Origin: Prosopocoilus inquinatus
Taxonomy: Eukaryota > Arthropoda > Insecta > Coleoptera > Lucanidae
DNA length: 64,000 nt
Direction: 5' to 3'
Assembly (NCBI GenBank): GCA_036172665.1
Contig: CM069870.1
Coordinates: 59,706,212 to 59,770,211, forward strand
Shown: piece after piece, positions 51,501-59,990 of the stretch
Numbering within the stretch: the stretch's first letter is position 1
How the letters are laid out: each line of letters starts with the position of its first letter
Translations under genes and position numbers: made by a program
Notes under the pieces: model-generated
Database searches by the model: none
What the model was told of the DNA's origin: nothing
Seen by the model: the letters and a program-made list of their open reading frames with translations, nothing else

Positions 51501-53803
51501 AAGGGCAAGTTGCACGATGGATCGAACGACTTCAGGAGTACGATTTTGAAATTCAGCATCGGGCAGGAACTAGCCATCGAAATGCCGATGCTCTGTCGAG
51601 AAGACCCTGTGCCGAAGACTGTAAGCACTGTAGTCGTTTGGACGAGAAAGTAGCCACGACTGCGAGAACAGCCATTGTTGATGACAAATGGCAAGGCGAA
51701 GAACTGCGAAGAGACCAGGAAAACGACCCGGATTTGAAATTAGTGCTAGAATGGAAAAGCAGGGACGCGAGGCCTACCTGGGAAGAGGTAGCACCATGTG
51801 CACCGTCCGTAAAATCATACTGGGCGCAGTGGGACTCCATAGTGTTGGATCGTGGTCTTCTGAGACGAAGCATAGAGAATCAGGAAGGCATGGAACAGAA
51901 GACACAGTTACTGATCCCCAAGAATAGGGTGCCAGAAGTTCTGAGGGAACTTCACGATGGAACTTCGGGAGGGCATCTGGGAGTTAAGAAGACTATGGAG
52001 AAGGTGCGCGAAAGATTTTACTGGGTGAACTGCAAGGAAGACGTGAAGGATTGGTGCAGAAAGTGTGCAGTCTGCGCAGCCAGTAACGGCCCCCACAGGC
52101 GGGGTAAGGCTCCCATGAGACAGTACAACGTTGGAAGTCCTTTTGAGAGAGTTGCCATCGATGTAGCCGGCCCGTTTCCAGAAACGAATGGTGGAAACAA
52201 GTACATCGTCGTGGTAATGGACTACTTTAGCAAGTGGGTTGAAGCTTACGCCCTACCTAACCAAGAGGCAGTCACTATTGCGGAAGTCCTTGTCAGGGAA
52301 TGGATCAGTCGGTATGGTGCACCTATGGAACTGCATTCAGACCAAGGAAGGAACTTTGAATCGGCCTTGTTCAAGAACGTGTGTACTCTGCTCGGCGTAC
52401 GAAAAACTAGAACAACTGCACTCCACCCACAGTCGGACGGAATGGTGGAAAGGTTCAATAGAACCATCAACCGACATTTGTCCAAGGTCGTTTCCAATCA
52501 TCAGAGGGACTGGGACACGTACATCCCCCTGTTTCTAATGGCATACCGCTCATCTGTTCATGAGACAACAGGGGAGACTCCCGCGAAAGTGGTATTCGGG
52601 CGAGAGCCGAGACTGCCCTGCGACCTGAAGTTTGGTGTGAAGCCTGGCGAAGTCTCTGCCGACGAAGATTACGTGAGCAAATTACGCAGGAAAATGGATG
52701 ATATCCACAACCAAGTGCGTCACAATATACAGACGGCCAGCGATCGGATGAAGGAGCACTATGACATCAACGCTCAACACGGGGGATACCAACCTGGAGC
52801 ACTGGTCTGGCTTTATAACCCCCAAAGACGTCGAGGCCTCTCCCCAAAATTACAGACCTCTTGGGAAGGTCCTTACAAAGTGATGAAACGGATCAACGAC
52901 GTCGTTTACCGCATCAGGAAGGTCCCCCATGGCAAACCCAAAGTAATCCACTTCAACCGGATAGCCCCTTACCATGGAGAAGCAGATGAAGGGACAGTAC
53001 AAAGGGCGCAAGTTTCCGAAGTGAACTTCGAAACCTTCATGTCTCAACACGCCGAAGGAAGCAAGGCACGGTTTGGAGTGACCACGGAGAAGCAACAAGA
53101 TCTCTTTAAAGTGCCACTGGAGTACAGTCTGGCCCACTGCGTAGCAGAAGACCTGAAAATGTCCAAAGGAATCGCTCAGGTGTTTAAGAAGAAATTTGGC
53201 CAAATCGAGGAGCTACGAAGACAGCATCCCGTGGTAGGCAAGAGCTTGCAGATCATTGATTCGACGGCAGATCGGAGGCGCCACGTGCATTATTTAGTCA
53301 CTAAGAAGACATCAAGCGGTAAACCTGACTATGTGACTATGTGGAGAGCCCTATATAGCCTGAGGAGACAGCTAATAGAGAACCATCAGATGAAGTTAGC
53401 CATCCCCAAATTGGGCTGCGGATTGGACGGACTAGACTGGAGAGTAATTCGAAGCATGCTGGAAGTCATCTTCCACAGAACGGGAATTGAAGTCCTAGTC
53501 TGCAGCCACCACCCACAGGCAACAGTCAGCAACAGCAAAACCGTAGACTGTTACTTCTTCCAGGCGGGAAGTTGCAAGAATGGGCCAGCATGTAGATTCC
53601 GACACCCTCCTTCAAGACTATCACCAGGAACATTTCGAGACGAAACGTTTCTAAGAAGGGGGCAGTGTGGCGAGTCAACCGGACTCAGCGAAAGGCGTCA
53701 AGAAGTCGGTCCGCTTGATGTGTCATCGGCCGTCACGCGTTCGGGGCCTGTATCGAGCAAACTAGAATCTTCCAGCATCGAGACTTCCAGACGCCTGCAG
53801 TAG
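48344..53803 (+). CDS. Gypsy Gag-Pol with C-terminal TARG1-like macrodomain and CCCH zinc finger
   Basis: 1819 codons from an internal Met; the frame is continuous with 47819. Residues 1-60: rest of the coiled coil. 110-275: Gag capsid (PPTFDGKSSWPNYFKQFE, FIDGIRDPDNQQAL). No CCHC knuckle is seen. Protease: Asp410 in LDTGATKTIL. RT: about 665-850, catalytic YLDD at 824-827. RNase H: Asp971 in VDTDASNVGIGG. Integrase: HHCC zinc module about 1200-1247, then Asp1273, Asp1333 and Glu1369 (D35E spacing). GPY/F region: WEGPYKVMKRI near 1505. Macrodomain: 1577-1722. CCCH finger: 1736-1754. The last 46 codons are read from the 3' LTR. All enzymatic centres look intact. Pol normally ends soon after GPY/F; the extra 300 residues are an acquisition. 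Confidence 0.95.
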   Translation: MDEKLQEQSRNLEEKLLEQSGNFDKLQNKLLEQSRDLDEKFREQSRNFDEKFLEETRNLQENVEEIIFQQDNKIKNLERIMAGLRVFGDQPPVEVLEKNETRIVEGPAENSKLKIKPPTFDGKSSWPNYFKQFEAAAKANRWTASEKATSLIVALRGDAIDVLQTMPPEEQEDFYKLVNRMEMRYGQAHLTEVYHAQLRNRCQKSGETLQEFEADVARLAQLAYPTAPVEFLKCLTVQTFIDGIRDPDNQQALRMTHPKTSKNALAYALEFEAARRVSRGHVKVRAAMDFQEEEEEESANAKVGSAIKERPREYTTAEDVRRIVEQVFKQKKPLVWPGGRTCSQAMSKAQTGSKEATVKLSRVGAEGQTSTRIQRPPKTKANQVISLRQLTSSIFVDVTIDDIPHTMLLDTGATKTILRPDVIKSSGRTEPTKWRLKTATGTSATVHGEVEVIITIGSTPIKHRALVADIEDEAILGMDVMCAHGFQLDLKRGVMAVNNEELVLHQRGDVAARVVLAEDVVLPSRTEVIVDAKLDGVFQDGQVIMVEPNTDDQRIGRGVLVGKMLLTAKKEVPVRLMNVNCFSVNIKKGTILGSCTMVSSISRQLETNVPEAKVPKKLWEMVMSTAQELTPDQKTKAKNLIGRYQDVFEVENGSKGRTDVVKHKIETGEERPIRQAPRRLPLAKREEAERIIREMEKDNVIEPSSSPWASPVVLVKKKDGSTRFCVDYRLLNNVTKKDSYPLPRIDDTLDTLAGSKIFSTLDLKSGYWQVELAPEDREKTAFSIGMGLWQFTVMPFGLCNAPATFERLMETVLKGLSWTTCMVYLDDIIVVGKTFDDHLRNLEGVFQRLRGAGLKLSLKKCHLFQKEVNYLGHIVNGNGIAVDPVKIQVVKDWPTPTNKHQIRSFLGLCTYYRRYVPGFADIAKPLTKLTEEGRPFEWDQQCQIGFEQLKQYLVSAPILSYPLPEGKFVVDTDASNVGIGGVLSQIQEGQEKVIGYFSKVLSKPERNYCVTRRELLAVVKTIEHFYKYLYGRRFLLRTDHAALKWLLRFKNPEGQVARWIERLQEYDFEIQHRAGTSHRNADALSRRPCAEDCKHCSRLDEKVATTARTAIVDDKWQGEELRRDQENDPDLKLVLEWKSRDARPTWEEVAPCAPSVKSYWAQWDSIVLDRGLLRRSIENQEGMEQKTQLLIPKNRVPEVLRELHDGTSGGHLGVKKTMEKVRERFYWVNCKEDVKDWCRKCAVCAASNGPHRRGKAPMRQYNVGSPFERVAIDVAGPFPETNGGNKYIVVVMDYFSKWVEAYALPNQEAVTIAEVLVREWISRYGAPMELHSDQGRNFESALFKNVCTLLGVRKTRTTALHPQSDGMVERFNRTINRHLSKVVSNHQRDWDTYIPLFLMAYRSSVHETTGETPAKVVFGREPRLPCDLKFGVKPGEVSADEDYVSKLRRKMDDIHNQVRHNIQTASDRMKEHYDINAQHGGYQPGALVWLYNPQRRRGLSPKLQTSWEGPYKVMKRINDVVYRIRKVPHGKPKVIHFNRIAPYHGEADEGTVQRAQVSEVNFETFMSQHAEGSKARFGVTTEKQQDLFKVPLEYSLAHCVAEDLKMSKGIAQVFKKKFGQIEELRRQHPVVGKSLQIIDSTADRRRHVHYLVTKKTSSGKPDYVTMWRALYSLRRQLIENHQMKLAIPKLGCGLDGLDWRVIRSMLEVIFHRTGIEVLVCSHHPQATVSNSKTVDCYFFQAGSCKNGPACRFRHPPSRLSPGTFRDETFLRRGQCGESTGLSERRQEVGPLDVSSAVTRSGPVSSKLESSSIETSRRLQ
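53072..53509 (+). other. Macrodomain, TARG1/OARD1-like (ADP-ribose hydrolase)
   Basis: About 146 residues, close to the whole length of TARG1 (152 aa). In order: a DLF motif (the adenine-contacting Asp strand), SLAHCVAEDLKMSKGIAQVF, KKKFGQIEEL, the YLVTKK strand, KPDYVTMWRALYSLRRQ, and IPKLGCGLDGLDW, ending VLVCSH. The residues equivalent to the catalytic Lys84 and Asp125 of human TARG1 are Lys1654 (53303-53305) and Asp1695 (53426-53428). The family removes ADP-ribose from acidic residues and from nucleic-acid ends and binds poly-ADP-ribose. Assignment is by family motifs; activity is inferred. Confidence 0.88.
53549..53605 (+). other. CCCH zinc finger at the Pol C-terminus
   Basis: CYFFQAGSCKNGPACRFRH has the exact C-x7-C-x5-C-x3-H spacing of RNA-binding CCCH fingers (Cys1736, Cys1744, Cys1750, His1754). 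It may replace the absent CCHC knuckle of Gag for RNA binding, or target the macrodomain. Same frame as Pol. Confidence 0.85.
53651..53665 (+). promoter_or_regulatory. Polypurine tract
   Basis: CTAAGAAGGGGGCAG directly before the 3' LTR, the usual primer site for plus-strand DNA synthesis. It also encodes Pol residues. Confidence 0.75.
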
Positions 53804-53991
53804 ATATAAAATCGCCCGGAGTTGACTCACCAGGCAGTCGAATTCGAACAGCGATAGTCGAAGTTAGATTTTAGTGTGAAAATAAATTGTTAGAAATAAA
53901 TTAGTTTTTAAGCTTTATTAAATTACGGTTAAGTTTGTATCGAGTGTTTTATTCGTTTAAATAAATAAACTCAAACCCTAGAAACGTAACA
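53666..53991 (+). repeat. 3' LTR of the macrodomain gypsy
   Basis: 326 bp; no difference from the 5' LTR was noticed on base-by-base reading. The Pol frame extends 138 bp into it before the stop at 53801-53803. Confidence 0.97.
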
Positions 53992-53995
53992 ATAC

Positions 53996-55098
53996 GTTTA
54001 ATAAACTTTTTTGTCTATCTGTTGAGTAATTTAGTTGGCAAGACAGCTGAAACCTAAAATTCCCGAGGCAGGTTATTATATTCGGTATGTTCAGAACGTT
54101 CGCATTTTCAAGAATCATAATATCAAGCATGTCCTCCGGATTCTATTACCGATTGTTTATGTGGTCCTTCGACCTCGCCGTAACAAATCCGTTGAAAATT
54201 CTAACTTCGAACGCAACACAAAACATCCAACAGCAGTAGCTAATTAAAATCCGAACGCAACCCAAACACCTCAAAATATAATTAATGATTCGACCCTTAT
54301 TTTCCGTCTTCGTACGGAAGGGGACAGTTTCCACGGGTAGGTATAATTAATTCCATTATCGAAGCTCGAAAGTTTCGCCCTGCGAATTATGTACGCCGGG
54401 AATACATGAATACGGAATGCGGTGGTGCCGATCGAAGTGCCATTAGGGAGACGGGCGTGCACCTGTCGGACAAATCGGGATTAGCGAAGATTAAAAATGT
54501 GCTCACCGTGTTCGGGAATACTTACAATGAGGGTTGCCTTTGAGGCATTTATAGTGAAGCCCACTCGAAAATCAATCAGGTTAATTGCGTTTGGAAGCAA
54601 AACGTGTTTGTTTTGCTAATAAATATTAATGGAATTTAACAGCGGATTACACGTACATAAATGAAACTTGTCAAATTTGCAGGCTTGGTAATACAATTTA
54701 AATTGATGACTTTCAACTTACGTTTATTACGTTATTACGTTCACGTACCAATATTGTATAAACACGCTCCTGAGGGTGTACAGAGAACAAGCAGATCTTA
54801 CCTGCGTTCAACGAATCTTCGTGGTCGTCTTAGGTGGACAATGTGTAGTGTCTACGGCAGCGCCGGCTGGTGCATAACATATTTGGGTAGGCGGTAGACA
54901 TACTCCCAGAGCGCTTGCTCTGTCTAACACACATGAACGAAAACAAACAATACACGACGTACAACGGTCGCCTACCCAAATATGGTCTGGTCTACGGTTA
55001 GCTCAAGAAAAATGGGTAGAGTAGGGTCGTGGAAGGAGAACTTGCAAAAAAAAGAGATACGCCAACTGAGATCATATGGAACATATATCGATTACATC
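53996..55098. other. Unassigned DNA
   Basis: Host flank of the gypsy insertion; no gene recognised. Contains the inverted repeat at 54878-54984. Confidence 0.4.
54878..54984. repeat. Short inverted repeat
   Basis: CATATTTGGGTAGGCG (54878-54893) and its exact reverse complement (54969-54984), 75 bp apart. It could be the ends of a tiny MITE or a stem-loop. No target duplication seen. Confidence 0.7.
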
Positions 55099-55480
55099 CA
55101 AATAAAAATAACTTTAGTTTCGAAGATGTGGACGTGTCCAAGACAACAAATCAAAAGTTCAAACATTCAAAAACTGATGAAAGTTATGCGTAGTTAAAAA
55201 TCCAAGATAAAGTAAATATTTCAGAAACAGTAAATGGTACGTACCTACTTCGAAAATTTCCTTCGTCTCACAAAAGTCACAAAAGTTAAAATAAAAGTAA
55301 CTTTAGATTTAGAAATGTGGACGTGTCGAAGACAACAATTCAAAAGATCAAAAATTCGAAATGTGATGATGACGAAAGTCATGCGTAATAAAATTCAAAG
55401 ATAACTTAAAGTATTTCCGCAACAATAAATGGTATGTACTTAGAAAATTTCCTTCATCTCACAAAAAGCACAAAAGTTTC
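55099..55480 (+). repeat. Tandem duplication, period about 190 bp
   Basis: 55099-55280 aligns with 55290-55475. Shared blocks include ATGTGGACGTGTC, AAGACAACAA, GTCATGCGTA/GTTATGCGTA, and AAATTTCCTTC followed by TCTCACAAAA. Non-coding. Confidence 0.75.
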
Positions 55481-55599
55481 AAAATCTTCGAATGCAAAAA
55501 AAATTTATATTAGTAACTAACTGTAACTGAATTTAATTCTAACGAGTGAATTATTCTTTAATTTAAAAGTAAAAAAAAAACTAAAACGTTAAGATCGTG

Positions 55600-55944
55600 A
55601 AAATTTCAATGACTGAATGTAACTGCACAACTACAACAATCTGCAAACAACAAAGGTGGAAGTCGACAGTTGACGTGGTCAACAAGACGGCACTTGAAGT
55701 CCTAGAGCAGCTGTGTTCAACCCTTTGTCTCGATCTTGTCTAGGGAAGGACAAAATTAGATCAAATCTTGTAAGCAAACGATCGAATAGAGTTAAAAAAA
55801 ATCACAAGTTTTTGTTGCTGTGCTCTGAATAATAGTCGAAAATATAAGGATTGTTTAAGCAATTCAAAAAAGTTGATTGTTGTATGGTTTCCCTTTTCTC
55901 TCTCTTCTTTCTTTGCCTTTTTTTAAACACAAAGTTGGAAACAT
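55600..55944. other. Unassigned DNA
   Basis: Nothing recognised. Confidence 0.35.
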
Positions 55945-55959
55945 TAAAAACGTGTCAAG

Positions 55960-56790
55960 GTCAACTCAACTAAACTGAACGTAATTCAACCCAACCCAGG
56001 AAAAAAATTTACAATAGGTAAAATGTAATTATCAGAAATCGACATAAAGAATGATAAAAATTAAAAACTTTAGAAAGAAGAAAATATTTTACATAAGAAA
56101 AGTAAGAAATTAAACAAGAATTGAAACAAAAATTTTAATGAAGTCCGAAAAAAACTGCTGGAGATGAAATCTTAAAATAAAAAATCAAAATCATAGAAAA
56201 TTTGAACACGATATTTCCAAAAATTTAAAAATATTTCAAGGCCAACCCTATTAATCTGAACCTAAGTGAACCCAACCCAACTAAATTGAATCTAAGCGAA
56301 CCCAACCCTACTAAGCTAGACCCAAATCAACCCAACTCCTTTCAAATACAAAATTTGAAACAAAACGTTTTAAGGCAAAACCAATCCAACTAAACTGAAC
56401 CCTCAGTTAATCCAATCAAAGAAAGGAATTTTACAAAAGAGTCAAAATTACCAAAAATCGAAACAAAAATGTTAAAATTCAAAAATCTTAACGAAATTTC
56501 AGAAAAACTGCAGTAAATTGAAATAAGAACGTTAAACGTAAAAATTAAAAAAAAAATTAACAATCCAAAAAGTAAAATTTTAAAAAGTGTTTCAAAGTCA
56601 ACCCAACCCAACTAAACAGAACCCAGTCGAAGAAAAGATTTTCGCAAAAAAATTAAAATGAGAGAAAATCGAACCAAAAAAGTGGTAAGTTTTAAAAATT
56701 TTAAGAAATAAAAATTAAAAACCAGAAAATTGAAACAAAGAATATTAAAAAGTAATTAAAAATAAGCCCAACTAATCTAACAACTTGTTT
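55960..56790 (+). repeat. Degenerate tandem repeat with CCAACCCAACTAAACTGAAC blocks
   Basis: Blocks of CAACCCAACTAAACTGAACC-like sequence at about 55970, 56240-56340, 56375, 56595 and 56765 alternate with A-rich stretches that share AAATCGAAACAAAAATGTTA. The period is roughly 180-220 bp. It looks like an old minisatellite. Confidence 0.65.
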
Positions 56791-56809
56791 AACTTTCAGA
56801 ACGTTACTT

Positions 56810-57215
56810 ATAACTAAATGTTTCTAATGTCTTTGCTTTTGGATCTCACATTTTCTTTTGCTCAACGTTTTTCCTCCTTGATCTTTTCTTGCTTGGGGTC
56901 TTTTTTTCATCTTCCTTTTCCTACATTTTTAAAAACAATTATATATGTACGTATATGTTGTCTTCTTCTTTTGAATTCTTTTTATCTTGTTTTGTCTTTT
57001 CTCATCTCTTTTTTTCATTGCATTTTTCTCTGATATTATTTTTACTTGCTTTCTCCCTTTTTCTCACCTCGCCTGTCCCTCGCTGACCTTCTACACTTTT
57101 CACTTATCCTTTTCTTTCCGTCACTTTTCCACCATCACATCATTTTTAGATTGCATCCATTCCTTTCAGTTTCTCTTTTGCCTTCTAGTCGACAACCCAA
57201 TTTATTTTTAATTTA
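56810..57215. repeat. Pyrimidine-rich low-complexity tract
   Basis: Dominated by TTTTC/TTTCT runs on the plus strand. The open frames inside it are products of this composition. Confidence 0.7.
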
Positions 57216-57999
57216 ATAAACTATTTATAGCGAGAAATGAAATAGTTTTTTTTTAGTTTTGTTTAGTGCCCCATGAACATGAGTGATGGGCAGCTGCCCC
57301 ATTTGCCCTATTTTGGCTACGTCCATGTTCTCAATAGACAGAAACGGTAAAGCCTATTGGCGGTATAACATCTGTAGTGGGGATTTGCCTGCTAGCTATG
57401 AAATCCCTATAGACTGTGCACGGCCTGTGGGCTGTACGCAATCTATCGAAGAAAGAAAACAACAACACAACGCCGTTTACAGTAAACGAAACTTGTCTGC
57501 AAATGATCGAAAAAACACCGAAGTAGAAGTACCAAACAAAAAACAATTAACTTACCAAAACAATCCGACGTAATTTATAAAAACAAACGTGATAACCGGA
57601 ACGATTGTCCTAAAACGGAATCGGAGCGTCTAACTTCAATCAGGCTTAGGTTCACAAAACCATCTAAGGTTAGAGACTTTGGTCTTTCTTATTGACCGTA
57701 ACGAAGAGCAGATGTAGCCGTTTGATACCAAAGCTACTTTTATAAGTGACAAGCGAAGTAGCGCTGTGAACTGTACACGACTCAGTATGGCATTTTAAGA
57801 AAGTGAAAGTGCTCTAAATGAGTAAAGATGCCCAAGGAAAGTCGAATCAGTGAACAAAAAACAGTAAACGAGAAACGAAAGAATTTTTTGAGAAGAGGCG
57901 TGCAAATCATTCATACGGTACCTTACCTGATTTAAATACTTAAAAAGAAAACGGTTTAAAAAAAATTTCAACTTTTAGTAAAATCTGTAAAATCGATGA
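57216..57999. other. Unassigned DNA
   Basis: Contains a 96-codon open frame at 57283-57573 (MMGSCPICPILATSMFSID) without a recognised domain; doubtful. Confidence 0.35.
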
Positions 58000-59990
58000 G
58001 CAGCAACGGATTCAAGGCTAGCCCGGCGTTTATAGAAATAAATTTAACACTGGTCTTCCTTACCTCAGCTTTTATTATGTTGACTTATACTATCACGATA
58101 ATTTCCATTCGTGCCAACCCTTCCTCGTCAGTCGTCTTGTGGTGGTCCCAGCACTTAGTTGGTGTTTGGAGGGGCTTTTGTATAATAATATCCTCTTCTT
58201 CTTCGTTGGTTTTGAACTCCTCCACTTCTTCTGTTCGCTGTTTTGCAGAAATGATTGATTTTGGAATGGAAATTGATAGTTTTGTAAAGGAAAATAATTT
58301 GCTTGATAACTGTGTGGTGGGTACTTCATACATGGAAAATTTTTCTTTTGATTCTAGATTAGGTGTTATTTATTAGTTTATTTTTTCCGTATTGTTTCCG
58401 GAGTATTTCTATTTTTAGATTCCTCAACTCGAACTCTCGCGAGTTTTGATGGCTGCCTCCTTTTCGCTCGCCGCGTTCATTTGTTTTTCTACATGTTGCC
58501 GAACTCGGGGCAGTTTATTTTTTTTGCTAATTATCTCGGACTTTTCGGTTTATTAGGTGTTTTTCTGAATAGGATTTGCAATTTTACTTTCGTTATAAAA
58601 AGCCAGTTGTTTTATTTTCGTTGAATTAAACCAGTTACATGCGTTTTATTTTATTCCGGACGGCGCCGTTCTGTCTGTCTTCGAGCTTTATTTTTATTGG
58701 TTTCCAATTAGGTCACATTTTCTTTTGATTGGAGTGTTTTCTCCGGTCCTTTTCTTTTACGTTTGGTTCTCTTTTCTCCTCTACCCGGATCAGCTTAGCA
58801 ACGCTTCGTTTCTAATTGGAAATTCGAGTGAACCAGTTGTGTTTCTTTCGTTTGAGTGTAAATTATTTCCCCCGAGAGTGAAAAAAATTTTTATGACCGC
58901 TGGCCAGAATTAACGGTGCCGCTCGAAGATAAAGCGATGTCTTCACGCCCTTTTGCACAGCCTAGTTTGTGTCCTCCAGGTGAGTTGTATTTGTTGTCGA
59001 CCAATTTGAGCCGTATTGTACGTTTTCCTTGTTCTCTCCCCTACTAGGTTTTTATCTCTGGTGATTTTCACCGCTGGTTACCTTTGTGTTTGGAACCTTA
59101 TTCCCTTTTGATTAATTGCCCTTGGTTGGACTAATCGTTTGTGGGGGACTGTTCTTGGTAAGCGTTACCTCCTCCATACGACTTCGTGGACCAGCTGCTG
59201 CCGCATTCCTCTTTACCCGACCGTCGCTCCCATTCCCTCCATAGGCTTTTAATTCCCCATTCCAATTCAAGACCTTTGTTTGGCATCTGGTCTCGAACTT
59301 TGCTCTGACAAAACAACCTGGCTGCAGTTGGTGTCAACGGTTGAGTCCCGGCATATCCTGGAGTTGATGATCCTCTTCGTTCGGTTTTGGTGGCCCCGCC
59401 CAAACCTTCCCTTGCGCTTTGCGGACTTCTGCTGTCGCCAACTGATTCGAAGAAACTTACTTAAAGGTGGAATTGTTTTGATTAACATTATTGCCGATCA
59501 GAGATTTATGTGTTTGTTCCATGTGGAACGTAGAGTGTAATAATTTTAGATCGTAATAACTTGACTTTTTGCGATTGTGCCCTCGTACCTACAAGCGCTT
59601 TTCGTTTAGTTTGATGTAAGTATTGTAACGAATCCGGATTCCAATTAACCATAAGGTGAGGCTGTTGAGATTTAACTTCTAATTTGATCCTTGACACCTT
59701 CAAGGCCTTCGGCCTTTTTGTTTAGTTACAATTTGCGTTGCCCCCTTCTTGGTACTTGCTTGGTTAAAGTTTGATAGTAATTAATTGTGCTGTTTAATGC
59801 GCATTGTTTTTTTTTTTTTTGCATTTTATGTGATTTTGAGCGTCGGCCCGTTCGGCGTAACAATTTGGGTTTTCCCTATTATTGATTTTTGTATTGATTA
59901 TTGTTATTTTATCAATAAAGGATTGCATAGTTTGAAAGTTTTCTTAGCTTTTCCTGCGTTTTCCCAAAAAAATTGAGCGGCGCCCGTTGG
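58000..59990 (+). repeat. Possible LTR remnant
   Basis: T-rich, without conserved frames. Near its end an AATAAA (about 59913) is followed 60 bp on by GGCGCCCGTTGGATAATT (59979-59996). This looks like an LTR end plus a tRNA-complementary primer-binding site. The 5' limit is unknown, and no gag or pol follows. Inference only. Confidence 0.3.

Larger units (their letters stand above)
47396..53991 (+). mobile_element. Young Ty3/gypsy element carrying a macrodomain and CCCH finger
   Basis: 6596 bp. It has two 326-bp LTRs that read identically, a 4-bp duplication ATAC (47392-47395 and 53992-53995), a TATA box in the LTR, a primer-binding region after the 5' LTR, a purine tract before the 3' LTR, and one long gag-pol frame. 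Identical LTRs mean a recent insertion or recent gene conversion. Its codon use and GC content stand out from the surrounding AT-rich DNA. Domain order: SAP, hendecad coiled coil, Gag, protease, RT, RNase H, integrase, GPY/F, macrodomain, CCCH. Confidence 0.97.
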
